Translations under genes and position numbers: made by a program
Assembly: GCA_946544685.1 (NCBI GenBank)
Contig: CAMNML010000002.1
Location: 39,864 to 103,863, forward strand
DNA: 64,000 bases
Direction: 5' to 3'
DNA from: an uncultured Caryophanales bacterium
GTDB lineage: Bacteria > Bacillota_I > Bacilli_A > RF39 > UBA660
In this document: in pieces, positions 18,055 to 27,699 of the stretch
How the letters are laid out: each line of letters starts with the position of its first letter
How positions within the stretch are numbered: the stretch's first letter is position 1
Notes under the pieces: generated by a model
Told to the model about the DNA's origin: nothing
The model's database searches: none
Seen by the model: only the letters and a program-made list of their open reading frames with translations

Positions 18055-18741
18055 ATGCAAAATTTAAGTCGTTTAGAACTAATAACCAATAAAGAAATAA
18101 TAAAAAGGATTAAAGAAAAAAACATACTATTAATAGGATTAGGTGGAGTAGGAGGTTATACATTCGAAACGCTAATAAGAAGTGGAATAGAAAAAATTAC
18201 AATAGTAGATGGAGATACATTTGAAGAATCAAACTTAAACAGACAAATTCTAGCACTGGATTCAACAATCAATAAGAATAAAACAGATGTAGCTGAAATA
18301 AGAGCAAAAGAAATAAATAAAAATACGAAAGTAAGAAAGATAACAAAAGTTTTGACAAAAGAAAATATAAACGAAATAGACTTTAAAGAGTATGACTATA
18401 TAATAGATGCATGTGATACATTAGAAATAAAAAAAGAAATAATAAAAATATGTACAAAGAATAATATTAAATTTATAACATGTATGGGAACAGGAAATAA
18501 AATGCATCCAGAACTATTAAAAATAACCACACTAGACAAAACAGAATACGATCCGATAGCAAAAAAACTAAGAAAATATGTAAAAGAAGAAAAAATTAAC
18601 AAAAAGATAAAGGTAGTAGCATCAACAGAACCACCAATTAAAACAAAAACAACAACTATAGGTTCAAATGCATTCGTACCAGGAACTGCAGGACTACTTT
18701 TAACAAGTTACATAATAAATGATATAGTAGGTGAATCATGA
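18055..18741 (+). CDS. tcdA: tRNA threonylcarbamoyladenosine dehydratase (TcdA-like)
   Basis: ThiF/E1-like protein that cyclises t6A37 of ANN-decoding tRNAs to ct6A using ATP. It has the Rossmann nucleotide motif GLGGVGGYTFETLIRSG near residue 30, VDGDTFEESNLNRQ and a conserved DACDT. The 228-aa chain matches TcdA (CsdL) rather than ThiF or MoeB because it lacks CxxC zinc pairs. AGGTGG precedes the ATG at 18055. Its end overlaps the next start (ATGA). Confidence 0.88.
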   Translation: MQNLSRLELITNKEIIKRIKEKNILLIGLGGVGGYTFETLIRSGIEKITIVDGDTFEESNLNRQILALDSTINKNKTDVAEIRAKEINKNTKVRKITKVLTKENINEIDFKEYDYIIDACDTLEIKKEIIKICTKNNIKFITCMGTGNKMHPELLKITTLDKTEYDPIAKKLRKYVKEEKINKKIKVVASTEPPIKTKTTTIGSNAFVPGTAGLLLTSYIINDIVGES

Positions 18742-19256
18742 AAATATATGATATAGCGAGAGTAGTAAGTGGTAATGTTTTAGGCATAGGCGTAGACGAA
18801 AAAATATCACAACTATTAGAACAAAATAAAAGAGTATTAAACTGTAATCTTTTAAACTCAAAAACAAAAAACACGAGTACAAGAAAAAAACAAAAGTTAA
18901 AAAAAATATCAATAAAGAAAATAAGAAAAATTTTTAAAAAGAAAAATGTTGATTATATAATTTGCGATATAGAAGAAATGAAAAAATACCAAAAAACATT
19001 TATAAAAGATAGTGTGTATATAAATAAAGAAATATTATATATATATAACATAAGAGAAAAAGAAATAAAAGAAGAATTAATAAAAAAATATAAAAGATAT
19101 AACTCTAAAATTGAAGAATTAAAAGATAAAGATTCTGTGATATTAAAAATAGATAATAAAGAAGCAAAAACAAACAAAATTAAAGACTTAAAATATACAA
19201 TAATAGATACACTTGTATCGATATTTAATTTGATAAGCGATTTACTACTAAATTAG
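18738..19256 (+). CDS. Hypothetical protein, possible degenerate Rossmann fold
   Basis: I do not recognise this 172-aa protein. It begins with a glycine-bearing stretch, SGNVLGIGVDEKI, followed by an acidic/hydrophobic strand, NVDYIICDIEEM. That spacing resembles motif I and the following strands of SAM-dependent methyltransferases, but the glycine signature is poor. The rest is Lys/Glu-rich and may be helical. It overlaps tcdA by 4 bp and lies 8 bp before a prepilin gene, so co-expression with both is likely. Confidence 0.55.
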   Translation: MKIYDIARVVSGNVLGIGVDEKISQLLEQNKRVLNCNLLNSKTKNTSTRKKQKLKKISIKKIRKIFKKKNVDYIICDIEEMKKYQKTFIKDSVYINKEILYIYNIREKEIKEELIKKYKRYNSKIEELKDKDSVILKIDNKEAKTNKIKDLKYTIIDTLVSIFNLISDLLLN

Positions 19257-19264
19257 GAGGATAT

Positions 19265-20623
19265 ATGAAAAAAGGATTCACGTTAGTTGAGTTATTAGGG
19301 ACAATAGTAATTCTTGGGATAATAATTATAATCGCATTTCCACCAATTCTAAATCAAATAAAAAAATCAAAAGAAGGAATAAAAGAGACAACAGAAATAC
19401 TAATAAAAGATGCAGCAAAAGACTATATATATAAAAATACTGGTTATGAGAAAATAGAAGGTATATCATATTGTATAGATATAAGCACATTAGCAGAAAA
19501 TGGATATTTAAATAAAAAATTAAAAGATGACAAATATAATGATATTAATTTGCAAAACAAAATAAAAGCAACATATAAAAATAATGATTACACTTTCGAA
19601 ATAGTAACAAATTGTAAAAAATCACTTATAAGAAATGGTGTTGAAATAGAATTAGTAGAAGAAAATTCTGGATTATATAGATCTAATATTATAAAAGATA
19701 GATTTGTATATAGAGGAAAAGAACCACAAAATTTTGTTGAGTTAGAAGAAGGAAATAATGAAACAAAACAATTATATAGAATAATATCATTCGAACCAGA
19801 TGGAACGATAAAAGTAATAAGAAATACCGAAATAGCAGGTAGTTGGGATTTGAAAAATGACAGCGGAACATTCCAATCAAGAAACAATGATGAAAACAGT
19901 TATTGTAAAATAAGTTCTGGAACATACTATGGATGTAATGTTTGGGATAAACAGGAAAATATTTATTATAATGATATAGCTCTAAGCAATAATTTTAATT
20001 ATAAATATTATAAAGAACTAGACTCAATAATGCTTGAAAACAATACATCAATAATAGGTACAGTAAGCACAGGAAGCTATTTAAAAGAATATCTAAACAA
20101 TGATTGGATTAATAACAATCCAAAAATAGAAAGCAATATTCAAGAACACGATTTTTATGTTGGAGGAGTATATAATAATTCAACTAATACACCAGCAAAG
20201 TCATTAAAAATGGAAAAAGAAGAAGAAAAATCATACATATGGAATGGTAAAATAGCGCTCGCAAATATAACAGATTTTGTAGAATCATCAACAAACTCTG
20301 CATGTACTAGTGTAAACGTCAACATGAGATATAATAGTAACTACTATTATGATGATAATGGTGATGGTACTAAAGACGAACATACTCCAATAGGAGGATG
20401 GCCATGTACAGATGAAAACAATTGGATGTACATAGAAAAAAAAGAATACACTCTATCTGCAGGAACAAACTCTCGTTCGAATATTTGGACAATATCAGAA
20501 CTTGGATACTTTCACACATTTGCATCATCAAATAATTATAACTATAGACCTGTATTCTTCTTGAGGCAATCAATAAACTTAAAAGGTGAAGGAACAGTAG
20601 ATAATCCATATAAAATACAATAA
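19265..20623 (+). CDS. Large type IV prepilin-like protein with C-terminal domain
   Basis: The class III signal is MKKG then FTLVELL, with Glu5 of the mature chain and a hydrophobic helix after it. A pilin-like body follows (about 35-115) containing CIDISTLAENGYLNKKL, typical of minor pilins. Residues 120-452 form a large extracellular region with several Cys and a NYNYRPVFFL end, which resembles the end of the lipoprotein at 49988-50824 and DUF6273-type domains. A GGAGGA site precedes the ATG. No pilus assembly genes adjoin. Confidence 0.82.
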   Translation: MKKGFTLVELLGTIVILGIIIIIAFPPILNQIKKSKEGIKETTEILIKDAAKDYIYKNTGYEKIEGISYCIDISTLAENGYLNKKLKDDKYNDINLQNKIKATYKNNDYTFEIVTNCKKSLIRNGVEIELVEENSGLYRSNIIKDRFVYRGKEPQNFVELEEGNNETKQLYRIISFEPDGTIKVIRNTEIAGSWDLKNDSGTFQSRNNDENSYCKISSGTYYGCNVWDKQENIYYNDIALSNNFNYKYYKELDSIMLENNTSIIGTVSTGSYLKEYLNNDWINNNPKIESNIQEHDFYVGGVYNNSTNTPAKSLKMEKEEEKSYIWNGKIALANITDFVESSTNSACTSVNVNMRYNSNYYYDDNGDGTKDEHTPIGGWPCTDENNWMYIEKKEYTLSAGTNSRSNIWTISELGYFHTFASSNNYNYRPVFFLRQSINLKGEGTVDNPYKIQ

Positions 20624-20653
20624 AAAATAGTAATAATCTTTACTATTTTTTTT
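20623..20653 (+). terminator. Terminator after the large prepilin gene
   Basis: AAAAATAGTAA pairs with TTACTATTTTT and runs into T residues. Confidence 0.8.
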
Positions 20654-20696
20654 AAATAATCTATAATAATTATATGACAAAAAAATAGGTGGTAAT

Positions 20697-23645
20697 ATGT
20701 ATTTAAAGAAAATAATCGCACATGGATTTAAATCATTTGCGGATAAAATAACAATAGACTTAGAAAACAATATAACAGGTATAGTAGGTCCAAATGGTTC
20801 AGGAAAAAGTAATGTAGTAGACGCAATAAGATGGGTACTTGGAGAACAATCAGTAAAATCATTAAGAGGAGACGGAAATATGACAGACGTTATATTCCAA
20901 GGAAGTAAATCAAGACCAGCCTCAAATGTCGCATCAGTTACACTAATATTCGATAACACTGATCACTATATAAACCTAAACTTTTCAGAAATCGCAATAA
21001 AAAGAAGAGTATATAGAGACGGTACAAACGAATACTACTTAAATAACGAACAATGTAGACTAAAAGATATAACAAACATACTACTAGATAGCGGTATGGC
21101 AAAAGAATCATTTAATATAATATCTCAAGGACAAATAGAAAGTATAATATCAGCTAAACCAACAGATAGAAGAACAATGATAGAAGAAGCAGCAAGTGTC
21201 CTAAAATATAAACATAGAAAAGAAGAAGCACTAAGAAAACTAGAAAAAACAAACACTAATATAACAAGAGTAAATGATATTATAAAAGAACTAGAAATAA
21301 GAGTAGAACCATTAAAAAAAGAAAGCGAAAAAGCACTTAAACATATAGAAAAAAAAGAAGAACTAAAAAATATAGAAATCGCTTTAATCGCTAAAGACAT
21401 AACAAATCTAAATTATAAATATCAAGACAAAAAATCAAAAATAGAAGAAATAAATAAAGAAATAATAAGTATTACAACAACAAACACAACAAACGAAACA
21501 AAACTATTAGAATACAAGGTAAAACAAAACGAAATAGAAGATAAAATAAAAGAATCACAAACAAAACTATTAGAACTAACAGAACTATCAGAAAAGCTAA
21601 ATAGTAGAAAAAAAATAATACTAGAAAGACAAAAATACGAAGTAAACAATACAAAACTACATGATAATCTAGTAGAACTAAAAGAAAAAGAACTAAAACT
21701 TAAAAATGAAATAAGTATTAATGAATTAGAAATAAATAAAAACAAAAACACCTTACAAGAACAAATAGAAAAATCAAACGAAAAAGAAAACGAAATAACA
21801 AAAACAAAACTTACAAAAACAACACTAGAAAATAAACTATCAACAACAGTAAGAGAATCATTAAACTTAAAACAACAAATAAATAATCTAAAAGAACAAA
21901 TAGAAACAAATAATTCATTGCCACAATCAGTAAGAAATATATTAAATAACCCTAAACTAGATGGAATACACAATACACTAGGAAACCTAATAGACATAGA
22001 AAACAAGTATCAAAAAGCAATCACAACAATACTAGGTGCAAGCATAAACAATATAATAGTTGATAACGAACAAAACGCAAAATATGCAATAAACTATTTA
22101 AAACAACACAATCTAGGTAGAGCTACATTCTATCCACTATCAGTAATGAAAGAAAAACAACTAAACGAAGTAGATAAATACATTCTAAACGAACCAGGAT
22201 GTATAGATATCGCATCAAACTTAGTAAAATACGATCAAACATATAAAAATATAGTAAAAAATCAACTAGGAAATATATTAGTAATAGATAATATAGATAA
22301 CGCAAATAAAATAAGCAAAAAACTAAACTATAGATATAGACTAGTAACACTAGAAGGAGACGTATTTAACGTTGGAGGATCAATCACTGGCGGTACTATA
22401 AAACAAACAAATATAATATCTTTAAAAAATGAACTAGAAAACAAAATAAAAGAAAAAGAAAATAAAGAATTAGAAATAGAAAATATAGAAAATGAAATAA
22501 ACAAAATAGACAATGAACTAAAAAATAAAGAAGACGAACTATATTTAATAAACAAAGAAAAAATAAATATAGAAGAAACACTAAACAACAAAGAAAAATA
22601 CTATAATGAATTAAAAGAAAATCTAGAAGACATTGAAAATGATATAAATGGAACACAAAACATAATAGACGGAAAACTATCAGAAGAAGAAGAAAACATC
22701 CTAAAAGAATACTACGAATCAATAAAACAAAAAGAAGAAATAACAAACAACATAAATATACTAGAAGACGAAAAACATGACTTACTAGAAGAAAAAGAAA
22801 AATTTGAATACCTTGTAAAAAAAGAAAACAGTATCTATAACTCAAAAAGTAAAGAACTAAAAGATCTAGAAATAGAAGTAAATAGACTTGATGTAAAACT
22901 TGATACACTATTAAATACACTAAACGAAACATACAACATGACATATGAACACGCAACAAGCCTATATAGACTAGAACTAGACGAAGAAACAGCTAGAACA
23001 AAAGTAAATACACTAAAAAGAGAACTAAAAGAAATAGGAGAAGTAAATATAAACGCACCACAAGAATATGAACAAATAAGCACACGTTACGAATTCCTAA
23101 TAAGTCAAAGAGAAGACTTAATAAACGCAGAAAATACACTTTTAGAAATAATAAAAGAAATGGATACTGTAATGACAAGAGAATTCAAGAAAACGTTCGA
23201 AATAATAAATAAAAACTTCGAACAAACATTCAAAGAACTATTTAAAGGTGGAAATGCATCACTAAAACTAACAGACCCAGAAAATATACTAGAAACAGGA
23301 ATAGAAATAGAAGCATGCCCTCCAGGAAAAAAACTAAAAAACATCTCACTATTATCAGGAGGAGAAAAAACATTTACAGCAATCTCTCTATTATTCGCAA
23401 TACTTAAAACTAGACCAGTACCATTCTGTGTACTAGATGAAGTTGAAGCCGCACTAGACGAAGTAAACGTAGATAGCTTTGGTGAATATGTAAAAAGGTT
23501 GCAAAAGAACTCCCAATTCATATTAATAACACACAAGAAAAAAACAATGGAATACGCAAATACACTATATGGTATAACAATGCAAGAATCAGGAGTATCT
23601 AAACTAGTAAGTGTTAAACTAGAGGATTATAATGAAAAGATATAA
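20697..23645 (+). CDS. smc: Chromosome segregation protein SMC
   Basis: ATPase that, with ScpA and ScpB, forms the condensin organising the chromosome. It has Walker A GPNGSGKSN (31-39), a first coiled coil, a hinge (about 415-545) with GGSITGGT, a second coiled coil, signature LSGGEKT (about 885) and Walker B VLDEVEAALDE (about 912). At 982 aa it is clearly shorter than the usual 1150-1190, mostly in the coiled-coil arms. Its end overlaps the next gene by 14 bp. Confidence 0.96.
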   Translation: MYLKKIIAHGFKSFADKITIDLENNITGIVGPNGSGKSNVVDAIRWVLGEQSVKSLRGDGNMTDVIFQGSKSRPASNVASVTLIFDNTDHYINLNFSEIAIKRRVYRDGTNEYYLNNEQCRLKDITNILLDSGMAKESFNIISQGQIESIISAKPTDRRTMIEEAASVLKYKHRKEEALRKLEKTNTNITRVNDIIKELEIRVEPLKKESEKALKHIEKKEELKNIEIALIAKDITNLNYKYQDKKSKIEEINKEIISITTTNTTNETKLLEYKVKQNEIEDKIKESQTKLLELTELSEKLNSRKKIILERQKYEVNNTKLHDNLVELKEKELKLKNEISINELEINKNKNTLQEQIEKSNEKENEITKTKLTKTTLENKLSTTVRESLNLKQQINNLKEQIETNNSLPQSVRNILNNPKLDGIHNTLGNLIDIENKYQKAITTILGASINNIIVDNEQNAKYAINYLKQHNLGRATFYPLSVMKEKQLNEVDKYILNEPGCIDIASNLVKYDQTYKNIVKNQLGNILVIDNIDNANKISKKLNYRYRLVTLEGDVFNVGGSITGGTIKQTNIISLKNELENKIKEKENKELEIENIENEINKIDNELKNKEDELYLINKEKINIEETLNNKEKYYNELKENLEDIENDINGTQNIIDGKLSEEEENILKEYYESIKQKEEITNNINILEDEKHDLLEEKEKFEYLVKKENSIYNSKSKELKDLEIEVNRLDVKLDTLLNTLNETYNMTYEHATSLYRLELDEETARTKVNTLKRELKEIGEVNINAPQEYEQISTRYEFLISQREDLINAENTLLEIIKEMDTVMTREFKKTFEIINKNFEQTFKELFKGGNASLKLTDPENILETGIEIEACPPGKKLKNISLLSGGEKTFTAISLLFAILKTRPVPFCVLDEVEAALDEVNVDSFGEYVKRLQKNSQFILITHKKKTMEYANTLYGITMQESGVSKLVSVKLEDYNEKI

Positions 23646-23982
23646 ATATATAATAATATTTATAATTCTATTAACAATTGAATGTTTAATAGGGACACTA
23701 AAACAAGGATTTATAAGAGAAAATGTAGGAGATATATTAGTTGTACCATGCATATATACAATGCTAAGAATAATACTTCCAAACAAAATCAAACACTTAG
23801 CTATATATATATTAATATTCGCACTAATAATAGAACTCCTACAACTACTAAATATAACAACACTTATATCAAATAACAATAAAATACTAAAAACCGCACT
23901 AGGAGGAACATTCGATATAAAAGATATAGTATGTTATATAGTAGGGTATATATTAATTATAATAAGCCAAAAACACCAATAG
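23632..23982 (+). CDS. DUF2809 family membrane protein
   Basis: A 116-aa protein with four hydrophobic segments. ENVGDILVVPCIY near the first third, IIELLQLL, and DIKDIVCYIVGY near the end match the DUF2809 pattern of small VanZ-like membrane proteins. The role is unknown. It overlaps the smc end and is followed by a terminator, so it probably shares the smc transcript. Confidence 0.75.
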   Translation: MKRYKYIIIFIILLTIECLIGTLKQGFIRENVGDILVVPCIYTMLRIILPNKIKHLAIYILIFALIIELLQLLNITTLISNNNKILKTALGGTFDIKDIVCYIVGYILIIISQKHQ

Positions 23983-23993
23983 GTGTTTTTTTT
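23969..23993 (+). terminator. Terminator
   Basis: AAAACACC-aat-GGTGTTTTTTTT overlaps the last codons of the DUF2809 gene. Confidence 0.8.
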
Positions 23994-24050
23994 AAAAAAT
24001 TTCACAAAAACTACAAATTTACATGTATAATTATATATAGAGGTGAAACA

Positions 24051-24713
24051 ATGAAAATATTAATAGTAGATGACGAACCACTAATAAGAGAAGTAATAAA
24101 AGAATACTGCGCACTAGAAAACTATGAAGTATTAGAAGCAGAAAATGGAATAGAAGCACTAGAAAAAATAAAAACAAACGACATAGATATAATAGTACTA
24201 GATATAATGATGCCAAAATTAGATGGATTTAGTACACTAAAAGAAATAAAACAAATAAAAAATATACCAGTAATACTTTTATCAGCAAGAAAAGAAGAAT
24301 TTGATAAACTAATGGGATTTGACCTAGGATCAGACGATTACATGACAAAACCATTCTCACCAAAAGAACTAATCGCAAGAATAAAAGCAATCCTAAAAAG
24401 AACAAACAAAGAAACAGATGAATATATATATAAAACACTAAAAATAGACTTCAAAGGACATACAGTATATATAGATAACGAAGAAATAAAACTAACACCA
24501 AAAGAATTTGAATTACTATCATACTTTGTAAAAAACGAAAACATTGCCCTATCAAGAGAACAATTACTAAGTAAAATATGGGGATATGATTTTTATGGAG
24601 ACGATAGAACAATAGATACACACATAAAAATGCTAAGAAACAACCTAAAACAATATAGAGACTTAATAAAAACAGTAAGAGCGCTAGGATATAAATTTGA
24701 AATCAAAAAGTAA
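24051..24713 (+). CDS. OmpR-family response regulator
   Basis: DNA-binding regulator of a two-component pair. The receiver domain starts MKILIVDDEPLIREV with the acidic pocket. The phospho-acceptor Asp is in IIVLDIMMPKLDG (about residue 51) and the conserved Lys in TKPFSPKEL. A winged-helix effector domain follows (about 130-220) with ELLSYF and DDRTIDTHI. I chose the ATG at 24051 after AGAGGTG. A TGTATAAT extended -10 sits at 24024-24031. The signal is unknown. Confidence 0.95.
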   Translation: MKILIVDDEPLIREVIKEYCALENYEVLEAENGIEALEKIKTNDIDIIVLDIMMPKLDGFSTLKEIKQIKNIPVILLSARKEEFDKLMGFDLGSDDYMTKPFSPKELIARIKAILKRTNKETDEYIYKTLKIDFKGHTVYIDNEEIKLTPKEFELLSYFVKNENIALSREQLLSKIWGYDFYGDDRTIDTHIKMLRNNLKQYRDLIKTVRALGYKFEIKK

Positions 24714-26085
24714 TCTAAGAAGAAAAATATGGTTATACTTAATAATATTCTCATTAAGTATACTAATATTTCTATGGTTGTTTCAAATAATATTCCTAGA
24801 CAAATACTATAAATGGCAAAAAACAAAAGAACTAGTATCAACAGTAGGTACAATCGCATCAAACTATACAGACGAAAATCTAGAACAAACACTAGATAGT
24901 ATCTCACACGATAAAGGAGTATGTATAGAACTAGTAGAAAACAATAAACTAGTATACTTATCAAACACATTCAATAAAGGATGTACAGCAAATCCACAAG
25001 ACACATATAACTATAAAAACGACTTTATAAAATCAAACGATTCATCAGCAAGATACACAATAAAAAATCAAAGATTTAATAACGAAACCCTAGTTCTCGC
25101 ACTTAAACTAAACGATAAAACACACATTTTTGTAAGCGCATCACTAGAACCATTAGACGCAACAGTAACAATACTAAAAAGTCAATTCTTCTATGTAACG
25201 CTAATAGTAATAATACTATCATTAATAGTATCATACTTCATATCAAAAATAATATCAGACCCAATAATAAAAATGAAACAAAAAGCAAACCAGATGGCAA
25301 AAGGAAACTATGAAATAGAATTTGAAGAAAGCGAAATAGAAGAAATAGATGAACTATCTAAAACACTAAACTATGCATGTAAAGAACTAAATAAAACAGA
25401 AGACATAAGAAGAGAATTACTCGCAAACGTATCTCATGACTTAAAAACACCTCTAACAATGATAAAAGCATACGCAGAACTAATAAGAGATGTAACACAT
25501 AAAGACAAAGAAAAAATGAACAAAAATCTAGACACAATAATAGAAGAAACAGATAGACTAAATATACTTGTAAATGACATTCTAGAACTATCAAAAATAA
25601 ACTCAAACACACAACCATTAAACATAGAAAAATTTGACATAAATGAACTAATAAAATCAATAATAAAAAGATATGACATATATATAGAAAAAGATAACTA
25701 TAAAATAGAATATAAAGAAAAAGAAAACATAATAGTAAGTGCCGACAAAAAAAGAATAGAACAGGTAATATATAATTTAATAAATAACGCAATTAACTAT
25801 ACAGGAGAAGATAAACAAGTATATATAAATCTAATAGAAGAAAAGAAAAATATAAAAATAGAAATAAAAGACACAGGAAAAGGAATAAAAAAAGAAGAAC
25901 TAAATCATATTTGGGATAAATACTATAAAATAGACAAAACTCATTCAAGAGTACAAGTAGGATCAGGTATAGGCCTATCTATAGTAAAAAGTATACTTGA
26001 AAACCATAACTTCAAATATGGAGTAGAATCAAAAGAAAACAATGGAACAACATTCTACTTTGAAATACCAAAAGAAAAAAAGTGA
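24697..26085 (+). CDS. Sensor histidine kinase
   Basis: Membrane sensor partner of the preceding regulator. It has two membrane helices (about 10-35 and 165-188) enclosing an extracellular sensor of about 125 aa with two Cys. A HAMP linker follows, then the H-box NVSHDLKTPLT, N-box NNAINYTG, G1 DTGKGI and G2 GSGIGLSIVKS. The likely start is TTG at 24697, overlapping the regulator by 17 bp, because no ATG precedes the first helix. Length 462 aa. Confidence 0.94.
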   Translation: MKSKSNLRRKIWLYLIIFSLSILIFLWLFQIIFLDKYYKWQKTKELVSTVGTIASNYTDENLEQTLDSISHDKGVCIELVENNKLVYLSNTFNKGCTANPQDTYNYKNDFIKSNDSSARYTIKNQRFNNETLVLALKLNDKTHIFVSASLEPLDATVTILKSQFFYVTLIVIILSLIVSYFISKIISDPIIKMKQKANQMAKGNYEIEFEESEIEEIDELSKTLNYACKELNKTEDIRRELLANVSHDLKTPLTMIKAYAELIRDVTHKDKEKMNKNLDTIIEETDRLNILVNDILELSKINSNTQPLNIEKFDINELIKSIIKRYDIYIEKDNYKIEYKEKENIIVSADKKRIEQVIYNLINNAINYTGEDKQVYINLIEEKKNIKIEIKDTGKGIKKEELNHIWDKYYKIDKTHSRVQVGSGIGLSIVKSILENHNFKYGVESKENNGTTFYFEIPKEKK

Positions 26086-26098
26086 AACTAATCACTTT
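26079..26098. terminator. Possible bidirectional terminator
   Basis: AAAGTGA and TCACTTT arms lie between the convergent histidine kinase and radical SAM genes, with A residues on one side. Confidence 0.4.
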
Positions 26099-27020
26099 CC
26101 AATCTTTTACCTTGATAAGAATCTCTTCTAACAAGCTCCTTGTCAATCTCATTTAAAACACAAAATTTCTTAAGTAACCAAGAAGGCTCAATTAAGTCTT
26201 CTTTTTTTGGATCACCTGTAATTCTATTAATAACAATCTCAGGTCTTAATAACTCCAATTGATCACAAACAATATTAACATACTCATCACGAGTTAAAAC
26301 ATGAAAAGGATTCTCCTCATACATCTTGGCCAAATCAGTATCACGAACAATATGAAGCATATGTATTTTAACACCCTGAATATCTAACTTATTAATAAAC
26401 TTAACAGTATCAATCATCATATCATGAGTCTCATATGGAAGACCATTAATAATATGAACAACAACATTGATATTTCTTTCTCGTAACTTATTAACCATAT
26501 CAACAAAACAATCTAAAGTATGGCATCTGTTAATTAATTTATTAGTAGACTCATGAATACTCTGTAAACCTAACTCAACAGTTAAAAAAGTTCTCTTATT
26601 TAAATCAGTTAAATAATCTAAACACTCATCGCTAATAGAATCAGGACGAGTAGCTATAGAAAGTCCAACAACATCGTCCATTCCTAAAATTGTCTCATAC
26701 TTTTCCTTCAAAACAGGGACTGATGCATAAGTATTAGTTCTAGCCTGAAAATAACCAATATACTTTCCAGACCATTTATTATTCATAACACCCTTAATAT
26801 CATTAAACTGTTTAACCAAATCGTCCTTAGACTTACCAGCAAACTCACCACTACCAAGTCTAGAACAATAAATACAACCCCGAGTACCAACAGTGCCATC
26901 AATATTAGGACAGGTAAAACCACCATTTAAGCTAATCTTAAAAACCTTACATCCAAACTTATGCTTATAAAAATAATCAAGAGTATGATAACGCTTATTA
27001 GAATCACTATAAATAAACAT
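26088..27020 (-). CDS. Radical SAM protein, YhcC/TIGR01212 family
   Basis: A 310-aa radical SAM protein. Near the N-terminus it has the atypical spaced cluster motif TCPNIDGTVGTRGCIYC, characteristic of TIGR01212 proteins, and HIINGLPYET further on. Family members are related to Elp3-type enzymes; the substrate is not established. The start follows TGGAGG. It lies 30 bp after def on the same strand, so the two may be co-transcribed. Confidence 0.88.
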   Translation of the reverse strand: MFIYSDSNKRYHTLDYFYKHKFGCKVFKISLNGGFTCPNIDGTVGTRGCIYCSRLGSGEFAGKSKDDLVKQFNDIKGVMNNKWSGKYIGYFQARTNTYASVPVLKEKYETILGMDDVVGLSIATRPDSISDECLDYLTDLNKRTFLTVELGLQSIHESTNKLINRCHTLDCFVDMVNKLRERNINVVVHIINGLPYETHDMMIDTVKFINKLDIQGVKIHMLHIVRDTDLAKMYEENPFHVLTRDEYVNIVCDQLELLRPEIVINRITGDPKKEDLIEPSWLLKKFCVLNEIDKELVRRDSYQGKRLESD

Positions 27021-27050
27021 AAAACCTCCAAAAAAAGCCGTATAAAACGA

Positions 27051-27599
27051 CTATATTAATCTTATTTCACCCTCATTAAAGAAAGGCTTATCCTTGTTAA
27101 TTCTATCATAGAATAATATACCATCCAAGTGATCAATCTCATGTTGAAAAGCAATAGACAAATCCTCACGAGCACGAACACGAATCAAATTACCATCTTC
27201 GTCATACCCCTCAACAGTAACACGAGCGTACCTTGGAACATGTCCCTCAACCTCACGATTAACAGATAAACATCCTTCACCAGCCTCAGCTGCAATAATC
27301 TCCTCAGAATTAGAAACAATTCGAGGATTGACAACGACATAATTATCAAACTTTCCATCCTCATACTCATGAACTATTACAATAATTCGCTTATTTATAC
27401 CAATTTGAGGAAAAGCAAGCCCCATACCAGGACGTAAATCATACTTTTTCTCAAACTCTTCAATTTGACTATATGTAAGATGATCAATAATTCTTTGAAT
27501 TAACTTCTTTTCATCTTTAGATAAAGGTAACTCAGCATCAACAGACTTAGTCCTTAAATGCTTATCAGACTCATCTAAAATATCTAATTTTTTAAACAT
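27051..27599 (-). CDS. def: Peptide deformylase
   Basis: Metalloenzyme that removes the formyl group from new proteins. All three motifs are present: GMGLAFPQIG, EGCLSVN and QHEIDHLDG (metal ligands Cys, His, His with the catalytic Glu). The length (182 aa) and insertions fit the Gram-positive type 2 enzymes. GAGGTGA precedes the start. It is transcribed divergently from murC. Confidence 0.96.
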   Translation of the reverse strand: MFKKLDILDESDKHLRTKSVDAELPLSKDEKKLIQRIIDHLTYSQIEEFEKKYDLRPGMGLAFPQIGINKRIIVIVHEYEDGKFDNYVVVNPRIVSNSEEIIAAEAGEGCLSVNREVEGHVPRYARVTVEGYDEDGNLIRVRAREDLSIAFQHEIDHLDGILFYDRINKDKPFFNEGEIRLI

Positions 27600-27699
27600 A
27601 AAATCACCTCAACGAAATAATTTTATCACAAACTATATAAAAAATAAACAACCTCGTACCTATTTTTTTAAAAAGAATAGGTTATTATAGGAGGTAAAT

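Noticed and set aside
21422..22006. Minus-strand open frame opposite the smc coiled coil
   Set aside because: The product is almost entirely Ser/Phe/Leu, as expected from the reverse of Lys/Glu-rich coiled-coil codons. No start signal.
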